Positions 10,924-19,308 of a stretch of 64,000 nucleotides of DNA are shown in pieces. The notes beneath the pieces are model-generated. The model had not been told where the DNA came from, did not search any database, and worked only from the letters and a program-made list of their open reading frames with translations. Source of the stretch: Streptomyces sp. MST-110588. Its GTDB lineage: Bacteria; Actinomycetota; Actinomycetes; Streptomycetales; Streptomycetaceae. The stretch covers positions 5,648,001 to 5,712,000 of the forward strand of contig NZ_CP074380.1 in the NCBI RefSeq assembly GCF_022695595.1, given 5' to 3'. The position numbers and the translations under genes are program-made. Every line of letters starts with the position of its first letter. Positions within the stretch are counted from its first letter, which is position 1.

Positions 10924-12191
10924 TTCTTCTTGACCCGCCGGAGCTCGGCCTCGGTCACCCGCACCACGGCCTTCAGTTCACGCTCCGGGTCGGCCCCGTC
11001 CTTGATGATGCGGCTGAGCGCGTCCTGGTAGGCGGTACGGCTCGGGTTGGTCCACAGCAGCGGCTCGGCGTAGCCGTGCTCGGTCGCGTACGTGACCGCG
11101 TCGGCCGCCGGCCCCTCCTTGAGCTGCCCGGCCTGCTTGGCGAGCGAGGTGCGGGCCGGGATGTGGAACCCGTACGACAGCGCGAAGTCCCGTTGATAGT
11201 CGGTCCGCTCCACCCACAGCCACTTCACATACGCCTTGGCTTCCTTCTGGTGCTTGGACCGCGCACTCACAGCCGCCCCATAGGCACCGACCGGCACGGA
11301 AGGTTTGCCCGACGCCCCGTCCTCGGGGAACGGCAGTACGCCGAAATCGTCCCCCAGCGCCTTTTTCACCTGCGGCAGCGCCCACAGCCCCGACCACTGC
11401 ATCGCGGTCAGTCCCTGGATGAACGCGGCCGGATCCGACCAGTCGGCAGGCGCCCCCAGCAAAAGCGACTTGTCGACGTACATCTGCCGGACCTTGGCGA
11501 GCGCCCGGGCAGCGGCCGGATCGTCGAACCCGGCCTTTCCGTCCTCGGTGATCAGACTCAGCCCCGCCGCGTACAACGGCGTCCCGCCCAGCACCCCCAC
11601 CCCGCCGTCGTTCCCGAGGAACAGCCCCTTGACCCGGTCCCCCCGGTTCTTCTCGGCCAGCGTCCTGGCCGCGTCAACCAACTCGTCCAACGTCTGCGGC
11701 GGTCGCACCCCGGCGGCCTTCAGCAAACTCTTCCGATAGAACAGAAGCTGCGTGTCAATGGTCTGCGGAATCGCCCAGACCTTCCCGTCCCACACCTTGG
11801 GCGTCAACACGGCTTGATTGAAGTCACTCCTGGCCGACGCGATCTCGTCGGTCAGATCCACCACCTGCCCGCGCTGGATCTGGTCCAGCGTCGGCCCGTT
11901 CACCTCAAATACATCCGGCCCCGAGTCCGTCAGCAGCGCCGCCGCCGTCTGCCGGTCGTAATCCCCCGGCCGCCACTGCACCGTCACCCGCGCCTTGTCG
12001 TACGCGGCGGCGTACCGCTTGACGGCCTGCTCGGTCCCGGCCTCCCCGTACTGGTGATACCACTGACTGATCCCGGTCCCCGACCCCCCGCCCCCGCCCC
12101 GCCCGGTGTTCGACCCGCACCCCGCCAGCGCCCCCGCCACCACCATCCCGCCGGCCATGCCGAGCAGCCGCCGTCTCCCGATGTCCGCCAT
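10920..12191 (-). CDS. Sugar ABC transporter substrate-binding lipoprotein
   Basis: Extracellular solute-binding protein of a carbohydrate importer, 423 residues. The start MADIGRRRLLGMAGG gives a short basic region with twin arginines, a hydrophobic stretch and the lipobox ALAGC, followed by a Gly-rich linker (GRGGGGGSGTG). The body resembles family 1 binding proteins (VFEVNGPTLDQIQRGQVVDL, WAIPQTIDTQLLFYRK). ATG 12191 is chosen because GGAG lies about 10 bases upstream and the signal peptide begins there. It is the first gene of the operon with two permeases. The ligand is unknown; no glycosidase or LacI-type regulator sits beside it. Confidence 0.9.
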   Translation of the reverse strand: MADIGRRRLLGMAGGMVVAGALAGCGSNTGRGGGGGSGTGISQWYHQYGEAGTEQAVKRYAAAYDKARVTVQWRPGDYDRQTAAALLTDSGPDVFEVNGPTLDQIQRGQVVDLTDEIASARSDFNQAVLTPKVWDGKVWAIPQTIDTQLLFYRKSLLKAAGVRPPQTLDELVDAARTLAEKNRGDRVKGLFLGNDGGVGVLGGTPLYAAGLSLITEDGKAGFDDPAAARALAKVRQMYVDKSLLLGAPADWSDPAAFIQGLTAMQWSGLWALPQVKKALGDDFGVLPFPEDGASGKPSVPVGAYGAAVSARSKHQKEAKAYVKWLWVERTDYQRDFALSYGFHIPARTSLAKQAGQLKEGPAADAVTYATEHGYAEPLLWTNPSRTAYQDALSRIIKDGADPERELKAVVRVTEAELRRVKKK

Positions 12192-12357
12192 ACCTCGTCG
12201 CTCCCTGAGCCGGTCGTTCCAAGGATCACCGCGTCGTGCGATCAACCACTTTGCCCCACCGCTGTGAAAAACGCATGACACCTGTACGAATCCACGCGCC
12301 GACCGGACGCCGTGCGCGCACGCGGCTGGGACCGTGTACGTAACCGTAGGAGGCCGT

Positions 12358-12537
12358 ATGAGCACCCGACCCCCGGACCCGGAGCGGTACCCGCCCAACG
12401 GCATACCGCTGGGCCGAAGCGCGGATGACATCCGGTTCGGCAGCGGCTACTCGACCGAAACCCCACGTATCCGAAAGCTGTGGTGGCGCATCAGGGACGC
12501 CCTGCGCCGACCGGTGAGGAACGGCGGTCAGAGGTAA
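12358..12537 (+). CDS. Small hypothetical protein
   Basis: A 59-residue open frame with a strong ribosome binding site (GGAGG, 12349-12353, five bases before the ATG). The protein starts MSTRPPDPERYPPNG and ends in a basic segment (RKLWWRIRDALRRPVRNGGQR); no domain is recognised. It faces the DUF397 gene and is divergent from the ABC transporter operon. The ribosome site supports it; nothing else does. Confidence 0.5.
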   Translation: MSTRPPDPERYPPNGIPLGRSADDIRFGSGYSTETPRIRKLWWRIRDALRRPVRNGGQR

Positions 12538-12566
12538 CGGGTAACGGGGTACCAGGTCCTGCCTCT

Positions 12567-12764
12567 TCAGCGGAGCGGCACGAGCGTGCCCTCCGTGACG
12601 GCGACCCGGAACGCCGTCCAAGCGGCCGGGCTGAGCTGGAGTATCGAGCCGTCGGGGTCTTTCGAGTCGCGTACGGCGACGGCGCCAGGGACGGTGACAG
12701 CGACCTCGACGCACCCGCGTTCCTGATTGCTGTAGCTGGACTTGCGGTAGACGAACTCGGGCAT
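12567..12764 (-). CDS. DUF397 domain-containing protein
   Basis: Small 65-residue protein of the DUF397 family that is abundant in Streptomyces and usually encoded beside an XRE-type regulator and an ATP-binding protein. The family pattern is clear: FVYRKSSYSNQERGCVEVA, VAVRDSKDPDG, and WTAFRVAV at the end. ATG 12764 is chosen because it lies two bases after the stop of the next upstream frame (TGA-GC-ATG). From what is known of the family it works with a partner DNA-binding protein; here the expected XRE regulator is missing. Confidence 0.85.
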   Translation of the reverse strand: MPEFVYRKSSYSNQERGCVEVAVTVPGAVAVRDSKDPDGSILQLSPAAWTAFRVAVTEGTLVPLR

Positions 12765-12766
12765 GC

Positions 12767-12931
12767 TCACAGCCCTTTGCTGAGGTTTGTGACGAAGTTG
12801 CATGACTCTTCCTCGGTCAGGGAGTGCTCAGCGATTCTCTCGAACAGAGCGTCATGGCCGGAAGCCTCCTCTCCGCCTTCGAGCCAGAACTCGGTTCGAA
12901 GGGCTCCACGAAGATCAGCTCGACTACACAC
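12767..12931 (-). CDS. Short ORF or gene remnant upstream of DUF397
   Basis: A 54-codon frame (GTG 12931 to TGA 12767) ending two bases before the DUF397 start. The product reads RTEFWLEGGEEASGHD and then ERIAEHSLTEEESCNFV, ending NLSKGL; it is acidic and looks like real coding sequence, but I do not recognise it. It overlaps the ATP-binding gene on the other strand around 12919-12931, so it may be the 3' remnant of a longer gene. The spacing suggests translation coupled to DUF397. Confidence 0.4.
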   Translation of the reverse strand: MCSRADLRGALRTEFWLEGGEEASGHDALFERIAEHSLTEEESCNFVTNLSKGL

Positions 12932-13306
12932 CGCATCCCAAGAGCATCGCGCTCGCCCGGCACCGGGCCGCGCGGCTCGTCGGGGAGTGGGGGCATATCC
13001 GGCTTGCGGGGGACGCGGCGCTGTTGTTGTCCGAGCCGGCCTCGAACGCGCTGCTGCACGGGGGCGTTGCGGGGCGGCTCATTCGCGTACGGATCACGCT
13101 GACCCCGGATGTGCTGCGGACCGCGGTGGGGACGCGCGAGGTGACGTACGGCCGTGTGTGCGGGAGGCGGGGGCGGAAGGCGAGGACGGCTGGGGGCTGG
13201 CGCTGGTGGGGGCGTTGGCGGCGCGGTGGGGGTGGGGGAAGGAGGCGAGGGGGAGGCCGGGAAGGTGGTGTGGTGTGAGATCGATGTCAAGGAGTCAAGG
13301 AGATAA
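12919..13306 (+). pseudogene. ATP-binding (HATPase, anti-sigma-type) protein, broken by two frameshifts
   Basis: Related to the small GHKL ATPases found next to DUF397 genes. Frame one reads LDYTPHPKSIALARHRAARL and SEPASNALLHGG (N-box). Adding one G to the GGGG run at 13128-13131 continues as AVGDARGDVRP and EDGWGLALVGALAARWG (G-box). Adding one G to the G run at 13228-13232 then gives EAGKVVWCEIDVKESRR and a stop at 13306. Both faults are single-base losses in G runs. Either the gene is decayed or the sequence has run-length errors; I favour errors because dnaG shows the same thing. The natural start is unclear (frame open from 12802). Confidence 0.75.
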
Positions 13307-13309
13307 GGG

Positions 13310-14020
13310 TCAAGGAGCGGTGGCGGGCTTCGTGTTCGCTGAGGGGCCGGTCAGGGTGATGTTCCAGCGGTAGCCGAGGGAGTTGTCCGGGCGGTTGAGG
13401 GCCGGGTCGTATGTGGCGATCAGGCGGTGGCGGGTGGGGGCGTCGGGGATGGCGTGGAGGATGGGGTCGTAGGGGAGGAGCGGGTCGCCCGGGAAGTACA
13501 TCTGGGTGACCAGGCGCTGGGTGAAGGCGTTGCCGAAGATGGAGAAGTGCAGGTGGGCGGGGCGCCAGGTGGTGGCGCTCTCATCGAGGGGGTAGGCGCC
13601 CGGCTTGATGGTGGTGAAGGTGTAGGCGCCGTTGTCGTCCGTCAGGGTGCGGCCCACGCCGGTGAAGTTGGGGTCCAAGGGGGCGTTGTGGCGGTCGCCC
13701 CGGTGGGCGTAGCGGCCGGCGGAGTTGGCCTGCCAGAGTTCGATGAGCTGGTGGCGTACGGGGCGGCCGTCGCCGTCGACGACCCGGCCGGAGACGGTGA
13801 TGCGCTCGCCCAGCGGGTCGCCGGGGTGCTGCCGGGTGAGGTCGTGGTCGAGGGCGGTGATGTCGCTGTGGCCGAAGACGGGGGTGTGGAGTCCGGCGGC
13901 TTCGGGATCGGTGGGGAGGACGGTGACTCTTACCGGCTTTTGGGTGGGGTGGCGGAGTAAGGCCCCTGCGTACGGGGTGACGGTGGGCGGGCTCCCCGGA
14001 TATGCGGGTGAGGTGGGCAT
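13310..14020 (-). CDS. pcaH: Protocatechuate 3,4-dioxygenase beta-subunit-like protein
   Basis: Intradiol ring-cleavage dioxygenase that opens protocatechuate to beta-carboxymuconate in the beta-ketoadipate pathway. The 236 residues match PcaH: the N-terminal HPTQKPVRVT, VVDGDGRPVRHQLIELWQAN, and iron ligands consistent with the Tyr in GRYAHRGD, the Tyr in KPGAYP and the two His in WRPAHLHFS. PcaH normally works as a heteromer with PcaG, encoded next to it; no pcaG is present on either side (KimA-like gene upstream, ATP-binding gene downstream). It may be a single-subunit relative or have a partner elsewhere. ATG 14020 has only a weak ribosome site. Confidence 0.85.
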   Translation of the reverse strand: MPTSPAYPGSPPTVTPYAGALLRHPTQKPVRVTVLPTDPEAAGLHTPVFGHSDITALDHDLTRQHPGDPLGERITVSGRVVDGDGRPVRHQLIELWQANSAGRYAHRGDRHNAPLDPNFTGVGRTLTDDNGAYTFTTIKPGAYPLDESATTWRPAHLHFSIFGNAFTQRLVTQMYFPGDPLLPYDPILHAIPDAPTRHRLIATYDPALNRPDNSLGYRWNITLTGPSANTKPATAP

Positions 14021-14117
14021 GGCCCAGTTTCGGGGGCGGGGGCCAGGAGCGGCAAGATGGTGGGGCGGGGGCCGAGGGTGACACCTCCACTCGGCCGCCC
14101 GCCCCGTACGGCCTGCG

Positions 14118-16079
14118 TCAGGCGCCTGAGGTCAGGCGGAAGCGCAGGCGGCAGATGGCGGCATTCGTGTCGCGGCGGACCGCGTGGGCGACGACCGCGC
14201 CGCGCTGGTTCTGAAGGAGCCGCTGCCACAGGTGGGCGGGTTCGACCTCGGGGATCAGCACGGTGACACGGGTGCCGGGGTGGCGGTCGGTGAGTTCGCG
14301 TACGTACGCGGCGACCGGGCGGCCGACGGTGCGCGTGGCGGAGGGGAGCTCCAGCAGGTCCACGCCCGGGTTCCACAACTCCCAGTCGCGGCGCAGGGAC
14401 TCGGCGGCCTGGCGGTCCTCGGGGGCGGAGTGGGTGACGGTGACGGCCACGACCTCGTCGCCGAGGGAGACCGCCGCGTTCAGGGCCTCGCAGGTCAGCT
14501 TGGAGAGGTGGGAGACGGGGACGACGACCAGGGAGTGGTCGCGGTGCGGGGTCTCGGGGACGCGGCCGAGGCCGAGGCGGTCGCCGATGCGTGCGTACGC
14601 CCGGTGGACGGACTCGAAGGCCAGGACGACCAGCGGCAGCGCGATGACGATCAGCCAGGCGCCCTCGGTGAACTTGGTGGCGGTGACGACGACGGCCGAG
14701 ACGCCGGTCAGCAGCGCGCCGAAACCGTTCAGCGCGATCTTTCCGCGGTAGCCGGGGGAACGTTCCAGCAGCCAGTGCCGGACCATGCCCACCTGGCAGA
14801 TGGTGAAGCCGACGAACACACCGATCGCGAAGAGCGGGACGAGGGTGTTGACGTCGCCGCCGGAGAAGACGAGCAGGGCCGCGGCGACGGCGGCCAGCGC
14901 CAGCACGCCGTGCCGGTGGACCTGGCGGTCGGCCTTGAGGCCGAAGACGTGCGGGAGGTAGTTGTCGCGGGCCAGCAGGGCCATCAGTACGGGCAGGCCG
15001 CCGAAGGAGGTGTTCGCGGCCAGTGCCAGCAGAATCATTGTTGCGAACTGGACCACGTAGAAGCCCCAGTTATGGCCGAGCGAGGCGTCGGCGAGCTGGG
15101 CCAGGACGGTGACACCTTCGACCGGCTGGAGGTGGAAGCGCCCGATCAGGACCGACAGGCCGATCAGCATGACGCCCAGCAGCGCGCCGAGCGCGACCTC
15201 GGTGCGCTGGGCGCGCTTGGCGGCCGGGGCGCGGAAGGACGGGACGGCGTTGGCGACCGCCTCCACGCCGGTCAGTGCCGAGCAGCCGGCGGCGAACGCC
15301 TTGAGGAGGAGCAGCGCTCCCACGGCGGTGGCGTTGCCGGCCAGTACGGAGGCGTGCCCGTCGGCGGTGACGGTCGAGACGGGCGCGTCCCGGAACAGGC
15401 CGACGACGACCACGGCGAGGATCGAGGCGATGAAGACGGCCGTGGGCACGATGAACGCCTTGGCCGACTCCACGATGCCACGGAGGTTGACGCCGGTGAC
15501 CAGCACCAGCACCGCCAGGCACAGCCACACCCGGTCCCCGTACAGGGAGGGGAAGGCGGAGGTGAGGGCGGCGACGCCGGCCGTCACGGACACGGCGACG
15601 TTCAGGACGTAGTCCAGGATGAGGGAGGCCGCGGCGACCAGGGCGGTACGACGGCCCAGATGGGCCTTGGCGACCGCGTACGAGCCGCCGCCGTTGGGGA
15701 AGGCCGCGATCACCTGGCGGTAGGAGGCCACCAGGACCGCGAGCAGGGCGGCGATGGCCAGGGTGACGGGGAGGGTGAAGCCGAGGCCGTACGCGCCCGC
15801 TGCCGCCAGGACCAGGACGACGGACTCGGGACCGTAAGCCACCGAGGCCATGGCGTCGAGGGAGAGGGCGGCGAGGCCCTGCACGGCGGTCAGCCGGTGG
15901 CGCGCGTCGGAAGCGGAAGCGGAGGCGGCGTCGGAAACGGTTGCCGGAGCGGTGCCGGAAGTGGTTCCCCGAGCGGTTCCCGAAACGGTGCCGGAAGCGG
16001 CCCTGGCGCCGGCCGCGGCCCCCGCCCCGGTATCGGGCGGCTCCTCGGACCGGCTCGCGGGCTTGGACACCATCGACAT
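14118..16079 (-). CDS. APC-family permease, KimA-like potassium transporter
   Basis: Large APC permease (653 residues) that lines up along its length with the potassium importer KimA (YdaO) of Bacillus: LTAVQGLAALSLDAMASVAYG, PNGGGSYAVAKAHLG, the AFAAGCSALTGVEAVANAVPSF stretch (shown here in parts), LALAANTSFGGLP, then a C-terminal cytoplasmic domain (SLVVVPVSHLSKLT). About twelve helices. The N-terminal 60 residues are a Ser/Gly/Thr/Ala repeat tail (SGTVSGTARGTTSGTAP) absent from KimA and encoded by 15-18 bp DNA repeats. GGAGG lies 11 bases before ATG 16079. Many relatives are labelled amino-acid permease, so the substrate is an inference. I see no c-di-AMP (ydaO) riboswitch upstream. Confidence 0.85.
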   Translation of the reverse strand: MSMVSKPASRSEEPPDTGAGAAAGARAASGTVSGTARGTTSGTAPATVSDAASASASDARHRLTAVQGLAALSLDAMASVAYGPESVVLVLAAAGAYGLGFTLPVTLAIAALLAVLVASYRQVIAAFPNGGGSYAVAKAHLGRRTALVAAASLILDYVLNVAVSVTAGVAALTSAFPSLYGDRVWLCLAVLVLVTGVNLRGIVESAKAFIVPTAVFIASILAVVVVGLFRDAPVSTVTADGHASVLAGNATAVGALLLLKAFAAGCSALTGVEAVANAVPSFRAPAAKRAQRTEVALGALLGVMLIGLSVLIGRFHLQPVEGVTVLAQLADASLGHNWGFYVVQFATMILLALAANTSFGGLPVLMALLARDNYLPHVFGLKADRQVHRHGVLALAAVAAALLVFSGGDVNTLVPLFAIGVFVGFTICQVGMVRHWLLERSPGYRGKIALNGFGALLTGVSAVVVTATKFTEGAWLIVIALPLVVLAFESVHRAYARIGDRLGLGRVPETPHRDHSLVVVPVSHLSKLTCEALNAAVSLGDEVVAVTVTHSAPEDRQAAESLRRDWELWNPGVDLLELPSATRTVGRPVAAYVRELTDRHPGTRVTVLIPEVEPAHLWQRLLQNQRGAVVAHAVRRDTNAAICRLRFRLTSGA

Positions 16080-16310
16080 CTCTCGTCATACCTCCGTGCG
16101 GCGCGTCAGGGACAGCACGGTGACCGGTGAAGGTTGATGACCCGTGCAGGCCCAGCGTGAGTGCCGCTCCGCGCGCCCGCGCACGTCATTGGCGCCGCCT
16201 TTGCGCCCTTCACCACCTTCTTCACGCGTTCTTGACGTCCGTACGTGTTCCCGGGCGGGCGGGACGTGCGACGGTGGGGCGGTGGACGCCGCTGGAAGGC
16301 CAGGCCGGTG

Positions 16311-16380
16311 AAAGCCGGTTAAGGCCGGTTAAGGCCGGTTAAGGCCGGTTAAGGCCGGTGAAAGCCGGTGAGAGTCCGGT
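16311..16380. repeat. 10-bp tandem repeat, seven units
   Basis: Units AAGGCCGGTT, varying to AAAGCCGGTG, repeat in strict 10-base phase from 16311 to 16380; units 2-4 are identical. The array lies in the roughly 400-bp gap between the KimA-like gene and the divergent membrane-protein gene (16080-16486); the rest of that gap shows nothing I can name. Confidence 0.85.
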
Positions 16381-16486
16381 CGAGGCGTCTGCGACATGTC
16401 AGCGGGGCGTCAAGGTTCGCCGCATTCCCGTCAGTGCCGTGTCAACACCGTGACCGGGTCCGTGGCACCGTCCTAGCGTCCCGGCC

Positions 16487-17221
16487 ATGGGACGGCGACG
16501 GGGCCCGGGGCCCGCATCGACACGGGGCGAGGGTGACGGCGAGCGGAACGATCGGCGCTGCCGTGACGATCGGAACGAGCGGAACGATCACAACGACCGG
16601 GATGACCGGGACGATCGGGACGATCGGGACGGCGCGAAGAGGGGTGGTGAGGCGGATGTGCGAGATGAGGTACGGGCCGCAGCGCTGCCACCCCCGGTGC
16701 GCGGCGGGCCGGCCCGCGACCGGCGCTGGGCGGCCGAACTGCGGTCCGCGATCCGCTGTGCGGCAGGACTGCTCGTCCTCATGCTCCTGGTCGACCTCAC
16801 GGCCGGAACCCTGTCGGCGTTACGCGCGGCCTGCTGGACCGCCCTGGCGCTGGTGCTCTTCGGCGCGCTCTTCCCGGCACGGGTGACGGCCGGCCCCGGC
16901 TGGCTCGCCTGCCGGGGGCTGCTGCGCGAGCGCCGCGTACGGACCGATCTGCTGGTCCTGGTGCACCGCAGCGACGGTGTGGCGCCCCGGATCGTCCTGC
17001 GTGACGCGCTCGGTGGCCGGGTCGAACTGGACCCCAAGGTCCTGACCGCCAACCCCCTCCTGTGGCACCAGTTGGACACCGGCGCCCGCCACTCCCGCGC
17101 ATCCGGACTGCTGCGCAGCGGCGCGGCACCGCTGACGACCCTGGCCCAGCACGTCGACCGGACCGGCGCCCGGGAGATCTTCCGTGCCTCGGGGCTGGAC
17201 TGTGAGGGACCGGGAGACTGA
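16487..17221 (+). CDS. Membrane protein of unknown function
   Basis: Up to 244 residues. Two hydrophobic helices (about residues 88-125: AAGLLVLMLLVDLTAG and ACWTALALVLFGALF) are followed by a soluble domain with VTAGPGWLACRGLLRERRV and VELDPKVLTANPLLWHQLD; the pattern is common among streptomycete membrane proteins of unknown role. The first 55 residues are a charged repeat (NDRDDRDDRDDRD) from tandem DNA repeats. GTG 16658, with GAGG just upstream, is an equally good start and would give 187 residues without the repeat. Confidence 0.7.
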   Translation: MGRRRGPGPASTRGEGDGERNDRRCRDDRNERNDHNDRDDRDDRDDRDGAKRGGEADVRDEVRAAALPPPVRGGPARDRRWAAELRSAIRCAAGLLVLMLLVDLTAGTLSALRAACWTALALVLFGALFPARVTAGPGWLACRGLLRERRVRTDLLVLVHRSDGVAPRIVLRDALGGRVELDPKVLTANPLLWHQLDTGARHSRASGLLRSGAAPLTTLAQHVDRTGAREIFRASGLDCEGPGD

Positions 17222-17307
17222 GGGACCGGGAGATTGAGGCGCTGGGGGACTGATGCGCCGGGGGACCGGGGAACCGGCGGCGTCGCCGCGCGCCTGTCCG
17301 GAGGGTT

Positions 17308-18072
17308 TCATACGGCGGCCGGCGGCGCCGATCGCAGATCGCGGAGGCGGACCATGCGCACGCCGCACATGTCCTCGGGCTCGTCCTCCATGTCGAACAC
17401 GGAGGCGATTATCCACAGGATCAGGAAGAGATAGCCGCCCAGCCAGCGTTTGAACAGGCGCGGCAGATGCGGGCGGGTGCCGGTCTTCTCCAGGATCACT
17501 CGGGTGCGGCACAGGTACTTGCCGACGCTGGCTCCCAGGACGCGGGTGAGCAGGACGTGGTTGACGAAGGACACGCCGAAGCCGCAGCCCGCCATCACCA
17601 GCCACGCCTTGGGGAAGTCCATGTGCACGCCGACCCGGGTGCCGATGACGGACACGCCGAGACACAGCGCGAGCAGGAAGCTGTCGACGGTGATCGCGCC
17701 GAAACGGCGCAGCAGGCCGGCCGGGCCCGGCACCCGTACGGATCCGGGGGCGGCGGACGCCGACGGTGCGGGCTGCTGCTGCCAGTGGGCTGCTTGCTGG
17801 GGGTGCTGTGGCTGCTGAGGTGACGGCGGCTGGTGAAACTGCTGCGGGTGTTGCGGCTGCTGGAACTGCTGGGGTGGCGGCTGGGGCGCGTATGCCTGCT
17901 GTGGGTATGGCTGGGCGGCGTACGGCTGCTGGGGCTCCTGCTGACCGTACGGCTGTTGCGGGTGGCCGTACGTCTGCGGAGGGCCGTACGGCTGTGCCTG
18001 CGGTGGCGGAGCGCCGTACGGCTGCTGCGGCGGCTGGGCGTACGGGTTGCCGGGGTCCGGTGAACTGTGCAT
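17308..18072 (-). CDS. RDD family membrane protein with Pro/Gln-rich N-terminus
   Basis: About 254 residues. The first 110 are a Pro/Gln/Tyr-rich repeat region (repeats of QQPYG and PQQPQ), followed by an RDD domain: GLLRRFGAITVDSFLLAL with the Arg and Asp, a second helix, then GASVGKYLCRTRVI and a third helix (LGGYLFLILWIIASVFD). RDD proteins are small membrane proteins, some with transport roles; the function here is unknown. ATG 18072 has no strong ribosome site. The SDR gene ends 44 bases upstream on the same strand, so they may be co-transcribed. Confidence 0.85.
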   Translation of the reverse strand: MHSSPDPGNPYAQPPQQPYGAPPPQAQPYGPPQTYGHPQQPYGQQEPQQPYAAQPYPQQAYAPQPPPQQFQQPQHPQQFHQPPSPQQPQHPQQAAHWQQQPAPSASAAPGSVRVPGPAGLLRRFGAITVDSFLLALCLGVSVIGTRVGVHMDFPKAWLVMAGCGFGVSFVNHVLLTRVLGASVGKYLCRTRVILEKTGTRPHLPRLFKRWLGGYLFLILWIIASVFDMEDEPEDMCGVRMVRLRDLRSAPPAAV

Positions 18073-18116
18073 GACCGAGGATTTTTCCACGGCGGGCGGC
18101 GAAGGGGACAGGACGG

Positions 18117-19073
18117 TCAGCCGGTGGGCGAAAGAGGGTCGGCGGGCGGGGTGAAGTCGTACGCGATGCCCGTCAGCTTCACCGAGGCCGACCACAGCCG
18201 CTCGGATGTGGTGTCGTCGGTGGTCCACGGGGCGCGGAAGGAGGGGGCGGGGGCGCCGCGCATCCCGCCACGGGGACCGACGAAGGCGTCGGGCTTCATA
18301 TGAGGGGCGGTGGCGGCACACAGGACGGGCAGGGCGCCGCCCTCGGCGGACTGCCCCAGCACACGGTTGGCCAGCTCCACGATCCGCTGTACGGTCCCGC
18401 GCCCCTCCATCTTCGGGCCGGCCGTCTGGAGGTTGGTGGCCGCGTACCCGGGGTGTGCCGAGACGGCGACGGTGGAGGAGCCGGCGTCCGTGAGGCGGCG
18501 GGCGAGTTCGTGGGTGAAGAGCAGGTTGGCGCTCTTGGAACGCGCGTAGGCGCGCCAGCGGTGATAACCGCGCTCGCTGTTGAGGTCGTCCAGGTCGACA
18601 CCGGCCAGGGCGTGGAAGCCGCTGGAGACGGTGACGACCCGCGAACCGGGGGTGGCGAGCAGCCGGGACAGCAGCAGACCGGTCAGGGCGAAATGGCCGA
18701 GGTGGTTGGTGCCGAACTGCATCTCGAAGCCGTCGGCGGTCCGGCGGTGGGGCAGGGCCATGACGCCGGCGTTGTTGATCAGGAGGTCGAGCCGGCCGCC
18801 GTCGAAGTCGGCCAGCTCCGCCGCGAAGGCACGTACGGACGTCAGGTCGGCCAGATCCAGCAGCCGCAACTGTACGTCCGCGTGCGGGACTTCGGCCCGC
18901 AGCCGGTCCACGGCGGCCCGCCCCCTGGTCTCGCTGCGGCAGGCCAGAACGGTCCGCGCGCCGCGACGGGCCAGCTCCCGGGCGGTGATGTAACCGATGC
19001 CGCTGTTGGCTCCGGTGACGACCGCGGAGCGGCCCGTCTGGTCGGGTATGTGGCGGATGTTCCAGCCGGTCAC
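18117..19073 (-). CDS. Short-chain dehydrogenase/reductase
   Basis: NAD(P)-dependent oxidoreductase of the SDR superfamily, 318 residues, in the retinol dehydrogenase/WW-domain-oxidoreductase-like group. Visible are the cofactor motif TGANSGIG (residues 20-27), LLDLADLTSV, NNAGVM, the catalytic Ser in VTVSSGFHA and YARSKSAN (Tyr and Lys), and HPGYAATNL. GTG 19073 has GGAGGAG about 10 bases upstream. The substrate is unknown; neighbours give no clear clue. Confidence 0.92.
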   Translation of the reverse strand: MTGWNIRHIPDQTGRSAVVTGANSGIGYITARELARRGARTVLACRSETRGRAAVDRLRAEVPHADVQLRLLDLADLTSVRAFAAELADFDGGRLDLLINNAGVMALPHRRTADGFEMQFGTNHLGHFALTGLLLSRLLATPGSRVVTVSSGFHALAGVDLDDLNSERGYHRWRAYARSKSANLLFTHELARRLTDAGSSTVAVSAHPGYAATNLQTAGPKMEGRGTVQRIVELANRVLGQSAEGGALPVLCAATAPHMKPDAFVGPRGGMRGAPAPSFRAPWTTDDTTSERLWSASVKLTGIAYDFTPPADPLSPTG

Positions 19074-19194
19074 GCGGGGTCTCCTCCGTCGGTTCCGTCG
19101 GGAAGACCAGCGTACGCCGCGCGGGCACGCGCCTCCTGCCGAGTCGGTGGAGCGGGTGGCCGGCGGCCGGTGGGGCGGCGGTCACCGGGACAGC

Positions 19195-19266
19195 GGATCG
19201 GTGGATCGGCGGATCGGCGGAATGGCGGATCGATGGAACGGCGGATCGGTGGGCTGCCGGACCGGC
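19195..19266. repeat. 8-bp tandem repeat, nine units
   Basis: Units GGATCGGT/GGATCGGC, with variants such as GGAATGGC and GGACCGGC, repeat in strict 8-base phase. They lie in the gap between the SDR gene and nirD. A (GGGCGCCCC) direct repeat follows at about 19272-19300. Confidence 0.8.
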
Positions 19267-19308
19267 ATCGCGTCCCGGGCGCCCCGGGCGCCCCGGGCGT
19301 CCGTGCCC

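Noticed and set aside
12817..13290. Pro-rich open frame antisense to the ATP-binding gene
   Set aside because: Product is low-complexity proline/threonine; no similarity to any family.
13021..13306. pcaG downstream of pcaH
   Set aside because: The sequence there is the ATP-binding gene on the other strand; no intradiol dioxygenase motif is present.
14184..16130. 648-codon open frame antisense to the KimA-like gene
   Set aside because: Gly/Asp/Gln-rich shadow frame; the minus-strand permease explains the region.
16080..16486. c-di-AMP (ydaO) riboswitch upstream of the KimA-like gene
   Set aside because: I could not find the conserved core segments or the expected pairing; only the 10-bp repeat stands out.
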